DNA of 64,000 bases, taken from the NCBI GenBank assembly GCA_964547905.1, contig CAZJPN010000036.1, positions 1 through 64,000 of the forward strand. The letters run 5' to 3'. The DNA comes from JAJYLM01 sp964547905. Its GTDB lineage: Bacteria; JAMCPX01. Below the pieces are notes generated by a model, which did not search any database, was not told the DNA's origin, and saw nothing but the letters and a program-made list of their open reading frames with translations. Positions within the stretch are counted from its first letter, which is position 1. Every line of letters begins with the position of its first letter. Below, one piece after another: positions 54,025-62,125 of this stretch. The translations under genes and the position numbers were made by a program.

Positions 54025-55038
54025 ATGAAAGTAGCGCTTGATGCTTTTGGCAGCGATCTCTGTCCAGGCGTAGAAATAAAAGCCGCGAATGAGGCAGTAA
54101 AACAAGGAATAGATGTAATACTTGTTGGGGACAAAAAGAAACTGAGCGGTATAAATAGCGGTGTTGAAATCGTTCAGGCAGACGATGTTATTTCAATGGA
54201 CGAGTCTCCTGCAAACGCTTTAAGGAAGAAAAAAAATGCATCCATGAGGGTGGCAATAGACCTTGTAGGCAGCGGGAAAGCGGATGCTGTCATAAGTGCC
54301 GGCAATTCAGGAGCAATGATGGCACTTTCAATGTTTGTACTTCACAAGCTACCCGGTGTTTATAGACCTGCTATAGTGGGTGTGCTTCCAAGTTACCGCG
54401 GCTATACAATTTTTATAGATATGGGTGCAAACGTTGACTGCAAGCCTCATTACCTTCGCCAGTTTGCAATCATGGGAAGTGTTTATGCAAAAAAACTTTT
54501 TAACCTTTCGAACCCATCGGTAGGGCTTCTCAGTAACGGCGAGGAAGAGGGAAAAGGCAACGAACTTACGTTTCTTACAAACGAGCTCCTGAAAAAAAGT
54601 TCTGTAAACTATAAGGGGTTTGTCGAAGGTAAGGACATATATATGGGCGATATCGATGTAATCGTTGCCGACGGCTTTGTAGGCAACACAGTGCTGAAGG
54701 CAAGCGAAGGCATTGCGGAAATGGTAACAAAGATACTGAAGGACAGTTTTAAAGCATCGCCGATAAGTATGCTTGGATACCTGTTTTCAAGGGGTGCTTT
54801 TAATAGATTGAAGAAACGTATTGATTATGCGGAGTATGGGGGGGCGCCTCTTATAGGGGTAAATGGACTCGCTGTAATAACGCATGGACGTTCGAACGAA
54901 AAAGCGATACTGAATGCAATAAAGTTATCGAAAAGGTTCTATGATACAAAGTTGAACGATGCAATAATAAAAGAATTGAATAATAATATCACGATTGAAG
55001 ACAATTTGAATGAAAAGGTTTACGAAGAGACAAAATAG
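54025..55038 (+). CDS. plsX: Phosphate acyltransferase PlsX
   Basis: The 337-residue protein begins MKVALDAFGSDLCPGVEIKA (the usual family start is DAMGGD). It has SAGNSGAMMALSMF and DGFVGNTVLKASEG. It converts acyl-ACP to acyl phosphate for phospholipid synthesis. fabH, normally next, is absent; fabD follows after 6 bp. Confidence 0.95.
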   Translation: MKVALDAFGSDLCPGVEIKAANEAVKQGIDVILVGDKKKLSGINSGVEIVQADDVISMDESPANALRKKKNASMRVAIDLVGSGKADAVISAGNSGAMMALSMFVLHKLPGVYRPAIVGVLPSYRGYTIFIDMGANVDCKPHYLRQFAIMGSVYAKKLFNLSNPSVGLLSNGEEEGKGNELTFLTNELLKKSSVNYKGFVEGKDIYMGDIDVIVADGFVGNTVLKASEGIAEMVTKILKDSFKASPISMLGYLFSRGAFNRLKKRIDYAEYGGAPLIGVNGLAVITHGRSNEKAILNAIKLSKRFYDTKLNDAIIKELNNNITIEDNLNEKVYEETK

Positions 55039-55044
55039 ATTGTT

Positions 55045-55980
55045 ATGAAGATAGCATTTATATTTCCAGGGCAGGGTTCTCAGTTCGTCGGTATGGGTAA
55101 AGAACTCTATGATAAGTATGAAATCGTAAGGGAGTACTACGACAGGGCGGACAAAAAGCTCGGGATAGAATTAAAAAGGCTGATGTTTGAAGGGCCAAAA
55201 GAGGAATTAACGCTTACCTATAACGCACAACCCGCAATACTGACCATGAGTGTTGCCGTTTGTAAACTCATCCAATCGAAGATCGGCATAGAACCTATTA
55301 TGTGTATGGGGCACAGTGTAGGGGAATACAGCGCTCTTACCGCTGCATCTGCAATAGAGTTCGAAGATGCCGTATATGCAGTTAGGAGAAGAGGTGAAGC
55401 CATGCAAGCGGCGGTCAAACCGGGACAGGGAACAATGGCCGCTGTTATAGGAATCGATGAATCTAAAATAAAAGAAATTTTAACGCATGTTCAGGCCGAT
55501 ACAGGCGCAATAGCTGAGGTAGCAAATTATAACAGTAATGACCAGATAGTGATATCCGGGCATACCATTGCAGTGGATTATGCAATAGATCTGCTCCGTT
55601 CGCAGGGGGCAAGGTTTGTAAAAAAACTGGACGTAAGCGCTCCTTTTCATTCAAGTCTAATGGAGCCTGCTGTTTCTGAAATGAAGCAAGTATTGAATGG
55701 TATAAAATTCGGCAGTATGGTTTATCCTGTAATATTCAATGTCGATGCAACGGTGCATCCATCGGACGACGTTATAAATATGCTTTTGAAACAACTCGTA
55801 AGCCCTGTTAAATGGGTTGATACGATGGTATACGCTATTCAGCATGGGGTGGATACATTTATAGAGATAGGACCTGGTAAGGTTTTAACCGGACTCGCTA
55901 AAAGAATAAACAACTCTCTAAGATTGTTTAATGTAAATGATCCTGCTACGCTTGAACAATTAAATGTACTTATACAGTAA
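55045..55980 (+). CDS. fabD: Malonyl-CoA-ACP transacylase
   Basis: The 311-residue enzyme has FPGQGSQFVGMG, the nucleophile serine in GHSVGEYSAL and the later SAPFHSSLM with the catalytic His. It loads malonyl groups onto AcpP for chain extension. Confidence 0.96.
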   Translation: MKIAFIFPGQGSQFVGMGKELYDKYEIVREYYDRADKKLGIELKRLMFEGPKEELTLTYNAQPAILTMSVAVCKLIQSKIGIEPIMCMGHSVGEYSALTAASAIEFEDAVYAVRRRGEAMQAAVKPGQGTMAAVIGIDESKIKEILTHVQADTGAIAEVANYNSNDQIVISGHTIAVDYAIDLLRSQGARFVKKLDVSAPFHSSLMEPAVSEMKQVLNGIKFGSMVYPVIFNVDATVHPSDDVINMLLKQLVSPVKWVDTMVYAIQHGVDTFIEIGPGKVLTGLAKRINNSLRLFNVNDPATLEQLNVLIQ

Positions 55981-55982
55981 TT

Positions 55983-56729
55983 ATGGGTTATAATTTTTCA
56001 GATAAAATCGCCTTCGTGACAGGTGGGACAAGAGGCATAGGCAAGTCTATAACGGAAAGACTGCTCGCATACAATGCCACCGTTATTATTGCCTACAGCG
56101 CTTCTCAGAAGGATGCAGACGCAATGTGCAGAATGGCCGGGGCAGAAGGCAAGAAACTGCATGCATTGAAGTGTAATGTTGCAGACTCATCCGAGGTTAA
56201 GGCCACCTTTGATTACATAGAGAAGAATTTTGCCCGTCTTGATTTCCTCGTTAACAATGCGGGTATTACAAATGATGGTCTTGTGTTGCGCATGAGTGAT
56301 GAGCAGTGGCTGAATGTTATCACTACCGACCTCAACGGAGTGTTCTACTGCACAAGAGCGGCATTGAAGTTTATGTTGAAGCAGAAATATGGAAGGATTG
56401 TTAATATTTCATCCGTTGTAGGCATGATAGGCAATGCAGGACAGGCGAATTATGCCGCTGCAAAGGCAGGCGTAATAGGGTTTTCGAAATCTGTTGCAAA
56501 AGAGATGGGCAGAAGAAATATACTCATTAATACTGTGGCTCCGGGTTATATTGAAACGGACATGGTTTCTGGTATACCCGAGGCTATGAAGTCGCGCATG
56601 CTCGAAACTATACCGCTGGGGCGGTATGGCAATACGTATGATGTGGCAAATGTTGTATGCTTTTTACTCTCGGATGATGCCGGGTATATAAATGGATCGG
56701 TTGTGGATGTTAACGGAGGCATGTATTAG
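55983..56729 (+). CDS. fabG: 3-oxoacyl-ACP reductase
   Basis: The 248-residue SDR has TGGTRGIGKSI, NNAGITNDGLVLRM, NISSVVG (catalytic Ser), YAAAKAG (YxxxK) and VAPGYIETDM. It reduces 3-oxoacyl-ACP with NADPH. It follows fabD by 2 bp. Confidence 0.96.
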   Translation: MGYNFSDKIAFVTGGTRGIGKSITERLLAYNATVIIAYSASQKDADAMCRMAGAEGKKLHALKCNVADSSEVKATFDYIEKNFARLDFLVNNAGITNDGLVLRMSDEQWLNVITTDLNGVFYCTRAALKFMLKQKYGRIVNISSVVGMIGNAGQANYAAAKAGVIGFSKSVAKEMGRRNILINTVAPGYIETDMVSGIPEAMKSRMLETIPLGRYGNTYDVANVVCFLLSDDAGYINGSVVDVNGGMY

Positions 56730-56741
56730 GAACGGAATAAA

Positions 56742-56873
56742 CCCCGTTAGAAAGGACGTGGCTTTAAACAGCGCCCTTTCTATAAGGAATTTAAAAATTA
56801 TCATAGTACCCCCGCCGTTCTACCAAAGGCGGATCAGTCCTATGGCTAAAAATGACGGTGCTTTCTAACGGGG
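56742..56873. repeat. MITE-like repeat, copy B (best preserved)
   Basis: A 132-bp element has perfect 13-bp inverted ends, CCCCGTTAGAAAG (56742-56754) and CTTTCTAACGGGG (56861-56873); the match extends one base outward (A/T). It carries no ORF and separates fabG from acpP. Copies A, C and D are shorter or degenerate. Confidence 0.75.
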
Positions 56874-56880
56874 TAAAAAG

Positions 56881-56909
56881 TTACAGACTGGGGAAAAATT
56901 TGATATCAT
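56881..56909 (+). promoter_or_regulatory. Candidate acpP promoter
   Basis: TTACAG (56881-56886) and TATCAT (56904-56909) are spaced 17 nt and begin 8 nt after the repeat ends. An AAAGGAGG ribosome site precedes the ATG at 56940, so a leader of about 24 nt is expected. Confidence 0.45.
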
Positions 56910-56939
56910 ATATGTTAATTTAAAAAAGGAGGATACATT

Positions 56940-57179
56940 ATGTCGCTTGAAAAAAAAGTAAGGGAGCTTATAGCGGATCGCCTAAAATTGGATATTGAGC
57001 AGGTTCAGCCGAGTTCGAAGTTTATAGAGGATCTTGGAGCGGATTCGCTCGATATTGTGGAGATGATCATGCAGATGGAAGAAGACTTCGGTATAACAAT
57101 ACCGGATGAGGACGCGGAGAAGATAAAGACCGTGGGTGATGCTATATCATATCTAAAATCTCAGGGTGTGAATGACTAA
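56940..57179 (+). CDS. acpP: Acyl carrier protein
   Basis: The 79-residue acidic protein has the phosphopantetheine serine S36 in GADSLDIVEM. It carries growing acyl chains. Its end overlaps the start of fabF by 8 bp. Confidence 0.97.
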   Translation: MSLEKKVRELIADRLKLDIEQVQPSSKFIEDLGADSLDIVEMIMQMEEDFGITIPDEDAEKIKTVGDAISYLKSQGVND

Positions 57180-58416
57180 GAAAAGGGTTGTAATTACAGG
57201 GCTTGGAACTGTCAATCCACTTGCAAACGAGGTAGAGAAAACATGGGCTGCTTTATTGAATGGCGGATCGGGTATTGATCGTATAACCCGTTTTGCACCC
57301 GACCAGTACGAGGTACAGATAGCAGGTGAGGTTAAGGGTTTCAACCCCGAAGACTTTATAGAAAAAAGGGACATAAAAAAGATGTCACTGTTCATACATT
57401 ATGCAGTGGCATCAGCTATAATGGGTTACAAAGACAGCGGCTTGTCCGATCAGCACGTTAATAAGGAAATGATGGGCGTTATAATAGGCAGCGGCATGGG
57501 AGGACTCGAGAGTATAGAATACTACCACGGAGCGCTGTTAAAAGGAGGCGGCAGGAAAATATCGCCATTCTTTATACCTATGACTATAGGGAACATGGCA
57601 TCGGGTTATGTCGCTATAAAGTTCGGTGCAATGGGTCCTAATCTATGTATAACAACGGCGTGTGCATCGGGTGCCCATTCAATAGGAGAGGCGTACAGAT
57701 ATATACAGAACGGATTGGCAGAGGTTGTTTTTGCTGGTGGAGGTGAATCAACCATAACTCCGCTCGCACTGGCAGGGTTTGCCAATATGAAGGCACTGTC
57801 TTCGCAGAATGATAATCCCAGGCGTGCATCGAGACCTTTTGATCTGAACAGGGATGGATTTGTTATGGGAGAAGGTGCCGGCATACTTATACTTGAGTCT
57901 TATGAACATGCAAAAGCAAGAGGTGCAAGGATTTATGCGGAGATTATAGGTTATGGTGCCAACGGGGATGCTTATCATATAACAGCGCCATCGCCTGAAG
58001 GTAAAGGTGCCGTACAGTGTATGAATAAGGCTATAAAGGATGCGGGTATCAGCCTTCAAGAAGTAGACTATATAAATGCACACGGAACTTCGACGAAGTA
58101 TAATGATCAGGTAGAAACACTTGCCATAAAAACTGTTTTTGCAGAACATGCTTACAAACTATTTGTTAGTTCCACAAAAGGGGCAACAGGCCATCTTCTT
58201 GGTGCAGCTGGTGCTGTGGAAGCCATTTTTACCGTGCTTGCACTGTACAATGGCGTAATACCGCCGACCATCAATTATGAAACACCGGATCCGGAATGCG
58301 ATCTCAACTATGTACCCAATCTTCCGATTAAGAAGGACATAAAAGTTGGGATGTCGAATTCATTCGGATTTGGGGGAACCAATGCAGTGCTTCTATTTAA
58401 GAAGGTGGAAGATTGA
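57172..58416 (+). CDS. fabF: 3-oxoacyl-ACP synthase II
   Basis: The 414-residue condensing enzyme has the nucleophile Cys in TTACASGAHSIGEA, His in NAHGTSTKYND and His in KGATGHLLGAAGAVE, the C-H-H triad of the FabB/F class. It elongates acyl-ACP. It cannot replace FabH for the first condensation in the standard pathway. Confidence 0.97.
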   Translation: MTKKRVVITGLGTVNPLANEVEKTWAALLNGGSGIDRITRFAPDQYEVQIAGEVKGFNPEDFIEKRDIKKMSLFIHYAVASAIMGYKDSGLSDQHVNKEMMGVIIGSGMGGLESIEYYHGALLKGGGRKISPFFIPMTIGNMASGYVAIKFGAMGPNLCITTACASGAHSIGEAYRYIQNGLAEVVFAGGGESTITPLALAGFANMKALSSQNDNPRRASRPFDLNRDGFVMGEGAGILILESYEHAKARGARIYAEIIGYGANGDAYHITAPSPEGKGAVQCMNKAIKDAGISLQEVDYINAHGTSTKYNDQVETLAIKTVFAEHAYKLFVSSTKGATGHLLGAAGAVEAIFTVLALYNGVIPPTINYETPDPECDLNYVPNLPIKKDIKVGMSNSFGFGGTNAVLLFKKVED

Positions 58417-60113
58417 AGATCGCTATTGCTTCCGATCACGCCGGGCTTGATTTAAAAAAAGAGATTCTAAAGTTTTTAGAGAACAAAAAGATTGAAGTAA
58501 TCGATCTTGGAACTTATTCAGAGACATCTGTGGATTATCCTGATTACGCTGAAAAGGTCGCCGATGCCATAATAAGCAACCGGGCAGAAAAAGGGATACT
58601 TGTGTGTGGCACAGGCATCGGTATGTCCATATCTGCAAATAAAAAGAAGGGCATTATTGCAGCCCTTGTTTACAGTGATTATACCGCGGAGATGGCGGCC
58701 AGACATAATAAGGCTAATGTCATTGCACTCGGTGGCAGGACAATGGAGAAAGATGACGCATTGAGATATATAGATATATGGATGAATGCAGCATTTGAAG
58801 GCGGGAGGCATGAGCAAAGAATAAAGAAGATCTTTGATATGGAAAACATCGGAAAGGAGAAGAATTTCATGAATAATTTGAAACAAACGGATATAGAGGT
58901 TTATAATGCAATCGTTGCCGAAGTAAAGAGGCAGCAGAACACGCTTGAACTCATCGCTTCCGAGAATATCGTCAGTAGGGCTGTACTCGAAGCAATGGGC
59001 AGTGTGATGACAAACAAGTATGCTGAAGGATATCCGGGCAAGAGGTACTATGGCGGCTGTGAGAATATGGATACCGTAGAGCAGCTTGCAATGGACAGGG
59101 CAAAGGCTTTGTTTGGTGCTGACTACGTAAATGTCCAGCCGCATTCTGGGGCTCAGGCAAACATGGCTGTTTACTTTGCCTTCTTGAATTACGGGGACAC
59201 AATAATGGGTATGAACCTTTCACATGGGGGACATCTTACTCATGGCAGCCCTGTAAATTTTTCCGGCAAATTTTACAAAGTAATACCCTATGGTGTGCGT
59301 AAGGATACAAAAACCATTGATTACGAGGAACTCGAGAGACTTGCAATGGAACACAAACCAAAGTTGATCATTGCAGGTGCATCAGCCTATCCAAGAACCA
59401 TTGACTTTAAACGTTTTTCTGAGATTGCAAAGGCTTGTGGAGCATATTTGATGGTTGATATGGCGCATATTGCAGGTCTTATTGCAGCGGGTCTGCATTC
59501 AAGCCCTGTTCCATGGTCTGATTTTGTTACAACAACGACACACAAAACACTGCGGGGTCCGAGAGGCGGCGTGGTTATGAGTAAATCCCAGTACGAGAAG
59601 CAGCTCAAATCACAGGTATTCCCGGGTATGCAGGGAGGGCCTCTTATGCATGTCATATCAGCCAAGGCAGTTGCTTTCAAAGAAGCACTGTCGGATGACT
59701 TCAAACTGTACCAAAAGCAGATTATCCTCAATGCAGCCAGACTTTCCGATGAAATGAAACAGAGAGGGTTTGATATTGTATCCGGCGGTACGGACACGCA
59801 TTTGTTTCTTGTGGATGTTTCCTCAAAGGGCCTAACAGGCAAGGACGCGGAAAAAACACTTGAGAAAGCCGGTATTACGGTTAACAAAAATGCAATTCCG
59901 TTCGATGAAAAGCCTCCCGCAGTGACAAGCGGTTTAAGGATAGGGACACCCGCGGTTACCACCCGGGGCATGGGTGAGAAAGAAATGGTACTCATAGCCC
60001 AGTACATCGATGATGCACTGAAAAGCATGAACAACGAAACAACGCTCGTGGAGATAAAACAGAAGGTAATCAAACTGTGCAGTAATTTCCCGATATACAG
60101 CAATATGATTTAA
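58413..60113 (+). CDS. RpiB-GlyA fusion: ribose-5-phosphate isomerase B plus serine hydroxymethyltransferase
   Basis: A single 566-codon frame starts at TTG in a TTGA overlap with fabF. Residues 1 to about 145 are RpiB (IAIASDHAGLDLK, VDYPDYA, GILVCGTGIGMSISANK with the catalytic Cys). Residues from about 153 are a complete 414-residue SHMT (IASENIVSRAVLEAMGSVMTN..., HTH-like THGSPVNFSG, and the PLP lysine in TTTTHKTLRGPRGG). A full AAAGGAGA ribosome site lies inside the frame, 9 nt before an in-frame ATG at 58869. GlyA could therefore be made separately as well as fused. rpiB and glyA are adjacent separate genes in relatives, so a lost stop codon is the simple origin. Confidence 0.93.
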   Translation: MKIAIASDHAGLDLKKEILKFLENKKIEVIDLGTYSETSVDYPDYAEKVADAIISNRAEKGILVCGTGIGMSISANKKKGIIAALVYSDYTAEMAARHNKANVIALGGRTMEKDDALRYIDIWMNAAFEGGRHEQRIKKIFDMENIGKEKNFMNNLKQTDIEVYNAIVAEVKRQQNTLELIASENIVSRAVLEAMGSVMTNKYAEGYPGKRYYGGCENMDTVEQLAMDRAKALFGADYVNVQPHSGAQANMAVYFAFLNYGDTIMGMNLSHGGHLTHGSPVNFSGKFYKVIPYGVRKDTKTIDYEELERLAMEHKPKLIIAGASAYPRTIDFKRFSEIAKACGAYLMVDMAHIAGLIAAGLHSSPVPWSDFVTTTTHKTLRGPRGGVVMSKSQYEKQLKSQVFPGMQGGPLMHVISAKAVAFKEALSDDFKLYQKQIILNAARLSDEMKQRGFDIVSGGTDTHLFLVDVSSKGLTGKDAEKTLEKAGITVNKNAIPFDEKPPAVTSGLRIGTPAVTTRGMGEKEMVLIAQYIDDALKSMNNETTLVEIKQKVIKLCSNFPIYSNMI

Positions 60114-60116
60114 AAA

Positions 60117-60614
60117 ATGAAATGCCCTAAATGCGGATACATTGATACATCCGTTATAGATTCAAGAATGTCGAAAGACGGCCTTGCCATAAGAAGACGC
60201 AGGGAGTGTCCAAAATGCAATTCTCGTTTTACAACGTACGAACGCGTGGAAAACATGGTCCCCATGGTCATAAAAAAGGACAACAGAAGGGAATTATTCG
60301 ACAGACAAAAGATCAAACAGGGGCTTTTGAAGGCATGTGAAAAAAGACCGATAAGCATGGACACCATAGAAAAGGTTGTGGATCGTATAGCAAAAAAATA
60401 CGAGGATGCCGCAGAAAAGGAAATAGCGGCAAGCGACATCGGCGCAGAGATCATGGCCGAACTTAAGGAGCTTGATAAGGTCGCCTATGTAAGGTTTGCC
60501 TCTGTGTACCGCGATTTTAAGGATATCAGCGAGTTTATGGACGAGTTGAAAGGACTGCTGAAAACCAAGCTGACACCAAAAGAAAGCAACAAAACTAAAA
60601 AATCACGCAAATAA
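60117..60614 (+). CDS. nrdR: Transcriptional repressor NrdR
   Basis: The 165-residue protein begins with a zinc ribbon (CPKCGYIDT ... RRRRECPKCNSRFTTYER) and continues with an ATP-cone domain (VPMVIKKDNRRELFDRQKI). NrdR represses ribonucleotide reductase genes in response to ATP/dATP. It lies 3 bp after glyA as in related genomes and closes the core gene block. Confidence 0.96.
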   Translation: MKCPKCGYIDTSVIDSRMSKDGLAIRRRRECPKCNSRFTTYERVENMVPMVIKKDNRRELFDRQKIKQGLLKACEKRPISMDTIEKVVDRIAKKYEDAAEKEIAASDIGAEIMAELKELDKVAYVRFASVYRDFKDISEFMDELKGLLKTKLTPKESNKTKKSRK

Positions 60615-60638
60615 TCCTCTTCTGATTATGGACAAAAT

Positions 60639-60854
60639 ATGAATATTAAAAGTAAAGTAATTAACGGAAAACGGTTTATCTATGGCAGAGGAACACCCGC
60701 TGAAGTTGAGCGTCTCAATGTGGAGAAAAATTTTGATGATGTTCTGGACCGTCTGTATGCGATAAAACGCTCTGTATACTACTTGTTCAATGTGAAGGAT
60801 GCCATGAAAGTAAAAAGGAAAATGCATGGGAAAAGAAAAGCAGTACGAGAATGA
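60639..60854 (+). CDS. Small basic protein upstream of a nucleotidyltransferase, possible antitoxin
   Basis: The 71-residue protein (MNIKSKVINGKRFIYGRGTP...) has no recognised family. It is lysine- and arginine-rich near its end and overlaps the next gene by 29 bp in a different frame, a layout common in toxin-antitoxin operons. No clear Shine-Dalgarno is visible. The gene is supported mainly by its position. Confidence 0.5.
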   Translation: MNIKSKVINGKRFIYGRGTPAEVERLNVEKNFDDVLDRLYAIKRSVYYLFNVKDAMKVKRKMHGKRKAVRE

Positions 60855-61287
60855 CTACAAGGAATTTATAGAATTATTAAATAAACACGGCGTAGAATAT
60901 ATGATCATAGGTGCCTATGCTGTTATGTACCATACAAACATTGCAAGGGAGACAAAAGATATTGATTTCTGGATCAAGAGAACTAAAGAAAATGCTAAGA
61001 AATGCATTCAGGTTATAAAAGAATTTGCAGGGTTAGACGTTGATAGTGATGATTTGCTGAAAAAGAATGAAATATTCTTTATAGGGGCTGAGCCTTACAG
61101 AATAGACATTTTCAATGAGCAGGGGGATTTTTCCTTCTCTAAGGCATACGCAAAAAAGAAAGAAGGAAAATTTAGGAATGTGAGAACCTTCTTCATTTCT
61201 AAGAAGGATTTGTTAGCCTTAAAAGAATATTTTTATAGAAAAGACGATATCAAAGACATAAAGAGACTGCGCCAAGTGGAAAAATAA
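60826..61287 (+). CDS. AbiEii/MNT-like nucleotidyltransferase
   Basis: The 153-residue protein has the nucleotidyltransferase core YMIIGAYAVMYHT followed by KDIDFWI, where G29 and D45/D47 match the G-x-A and D-x-D metal-binding pattern. Relatives act as toxins or antitoxins (MNT-HEPN, AbiEii) or as uncharacterised NTases. It is probably paired with the upstream small gene. Confidence 0.75.
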   Translation: MGKEKQYENDYKEFIELLNKHGVEYMIIGAYAVMYHTNIARETKDIDFWIKRTKENAKKCIQVIKEFAGLDVDSDDLLKKNEIFFIGAEPYRIDIFNEQGDFSFSKAYAKKKEGKFRNVRTFFISKKDLLALKEYFYRKDDIKDIKRLRQVEK

Positions 61288-61339
61288 GAAATAATAGACG
61301 ATTCTCCACGCTCTTGTGTATCAACCGACTCTATAAAAC

Positions 61340-61380
61340 ATCCTTGCTTATTGAAACAATATGTTTCAATAAGCAAGGAT
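61340..61380. repeat. Perfect 19-bp inverted repeat
   Basis: ATCCTTGCTTATTGAAACA (61340-61358) is exactly complementary to 61362-61380, with a 3-nt loop. It could be a terminator for the nucleotidyltransferase gene or the breakpoint of the remnant that follows. There is no T-run after it. Confidence 0.7.
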
Positions 61381-61542
61381 AATAAAGAGGATTTATCATG
61401 TAAACAGGGGTTTATCGTATATCCTGGAAAAGAATCGTATCCTGTTACACGCAATGTCAGCTATTTGCCTGTATCCATGATAAATAAAATCTTATCAACC
61501 GCTTATAAAGACAAGAACGACAAATGGGAAATATCAAATTAA
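61381..61542 (+). pseudogene. Remnant resembling the C-terminus of a DUF4143-type ATPase
   Basis: The frame reads NKEDLSCKQGFIVYPGKESY then PVTRNVSYLPVSMI, like the last 40-50 residues of AAA ATPases with DUF4143 (GFIVYxGxExxP...). The frame opens only at TTG 61351 inside the palindrome, and the rest of the gene is missing. The family match is by eye. Confidence 0.35.
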
Positions 61543-61566
61543 ACTCCACAGAACTCCTGCACAACC

Positions 61567-61595
61567 TTGACATTATAACACTGTTTGGCTATATT
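61567..61595 (+). promoter_or_regulatory. hicBA promoter, leaderless geometry
   Basis: A perfect TTGACA (61567-61572) and TATATT (61590-61595) are spaced 17 nt. The hicB ATG at 61605 begins 9 nt after the -10 box, without a Shine-Dalgarno. Confidence 0.65.
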
Positions 61596-61604
61596 AAAAA
61601 TGAA

Positions 61605-61841
61605 ATGAAGAAAAAAACAATTTACCAATATCCGGTGTTCATTGAACCATGTGATGAGGGTGGTTTTTTTGCAACGTGCCCCGCACTTGCAGGCTGTCAT
61701 GTGCAGGGTGAAAGACTTGAGGACATACTAAACGAGATGAAAGCAGTAATTGATGCATATCTTGAAGATCTCAAGTCACACCATGAGTCCATACCGAAAC
61801 CTACCAAATTCACAATCAGCTCAATTGGGGTTGCTGTTTAA
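61605..61841 (+). CDS. hicB: HicB-family antitoxin
   Basis: The 78-residue protein has the HicB pattern: YPVFIEPCDEGGFFATCPAL, GCHVQGERLEDILNEMKAVI, then a short C-terminal tail. The frame is open from 61524, but that part contains the promoter, so the ATG at 61605 is chosen. HicB neutralises HicA and usually represses its own operon. hicA starts at the next base. Confidence 0.88.
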   Translation: MKKKTIYQYPVFIEPCDEGGFFATCPALAGCHVQGERLEDILNEMKAVIDAYLEDLKSHHESIPKPTKFTISSIGVAV

Positions 61842-62075
61842 GTGTCTACGCGGTTTCTTGCTGTTACCGCCAAACAGATTATTCGTGTTCTCCTACACTT
61901 AGGGTTTAAGTTCTCCCGCCAAGCAGGAACAAGTCATGCTATATATTTTAGAGCTTCTGATGGAAAAAGGACCGTAGTTCCTATATATGCTGGAATAACT
62001 CTCAAGCGTAAAGCTATGAAAGCCATTCTTGCCGATATTGGTATTACAGTTGAAGAATTACGTAATCTTTTATAA
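61842..62075 (+). CDS. hicA: HicA-family mRNA interferase toxin
   Basis: The 77-residue protein starts at GTG directly after the hicB stop. It shows VTAKQIIRVLLHLGFKFSRQ and GTSHAIY with H32, the catalytic histidine of the double-stranded-RNA-binding-like HicA fold, and VVPIYAGITLKRKAMKAIL. It cleaves mRNA when free of HicB. Antitoxin-first order is the less usual arrangement of the family. Confidence 0.88.
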   Translation: MSTRFLAVTAKQIIRVLLHLGFKFSRQAGTSHAIYFRASDGKRTVVPIYAGITLKRKAMKAILADIGITVEELRNLL

Positions 62076-62125
62076 CCCTCGTGTAAGAGCTTTGGCACAT
62101 TGTTTGTTACATCATAAGGTGTGTA

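Noticed and set aside
62093..62107. Sigma-54-like site before the glycosyltransferase at 62126
   Set aside because: TGGCAC is perfect, but the essential GC at -12 reads GT, so it is probably chance.
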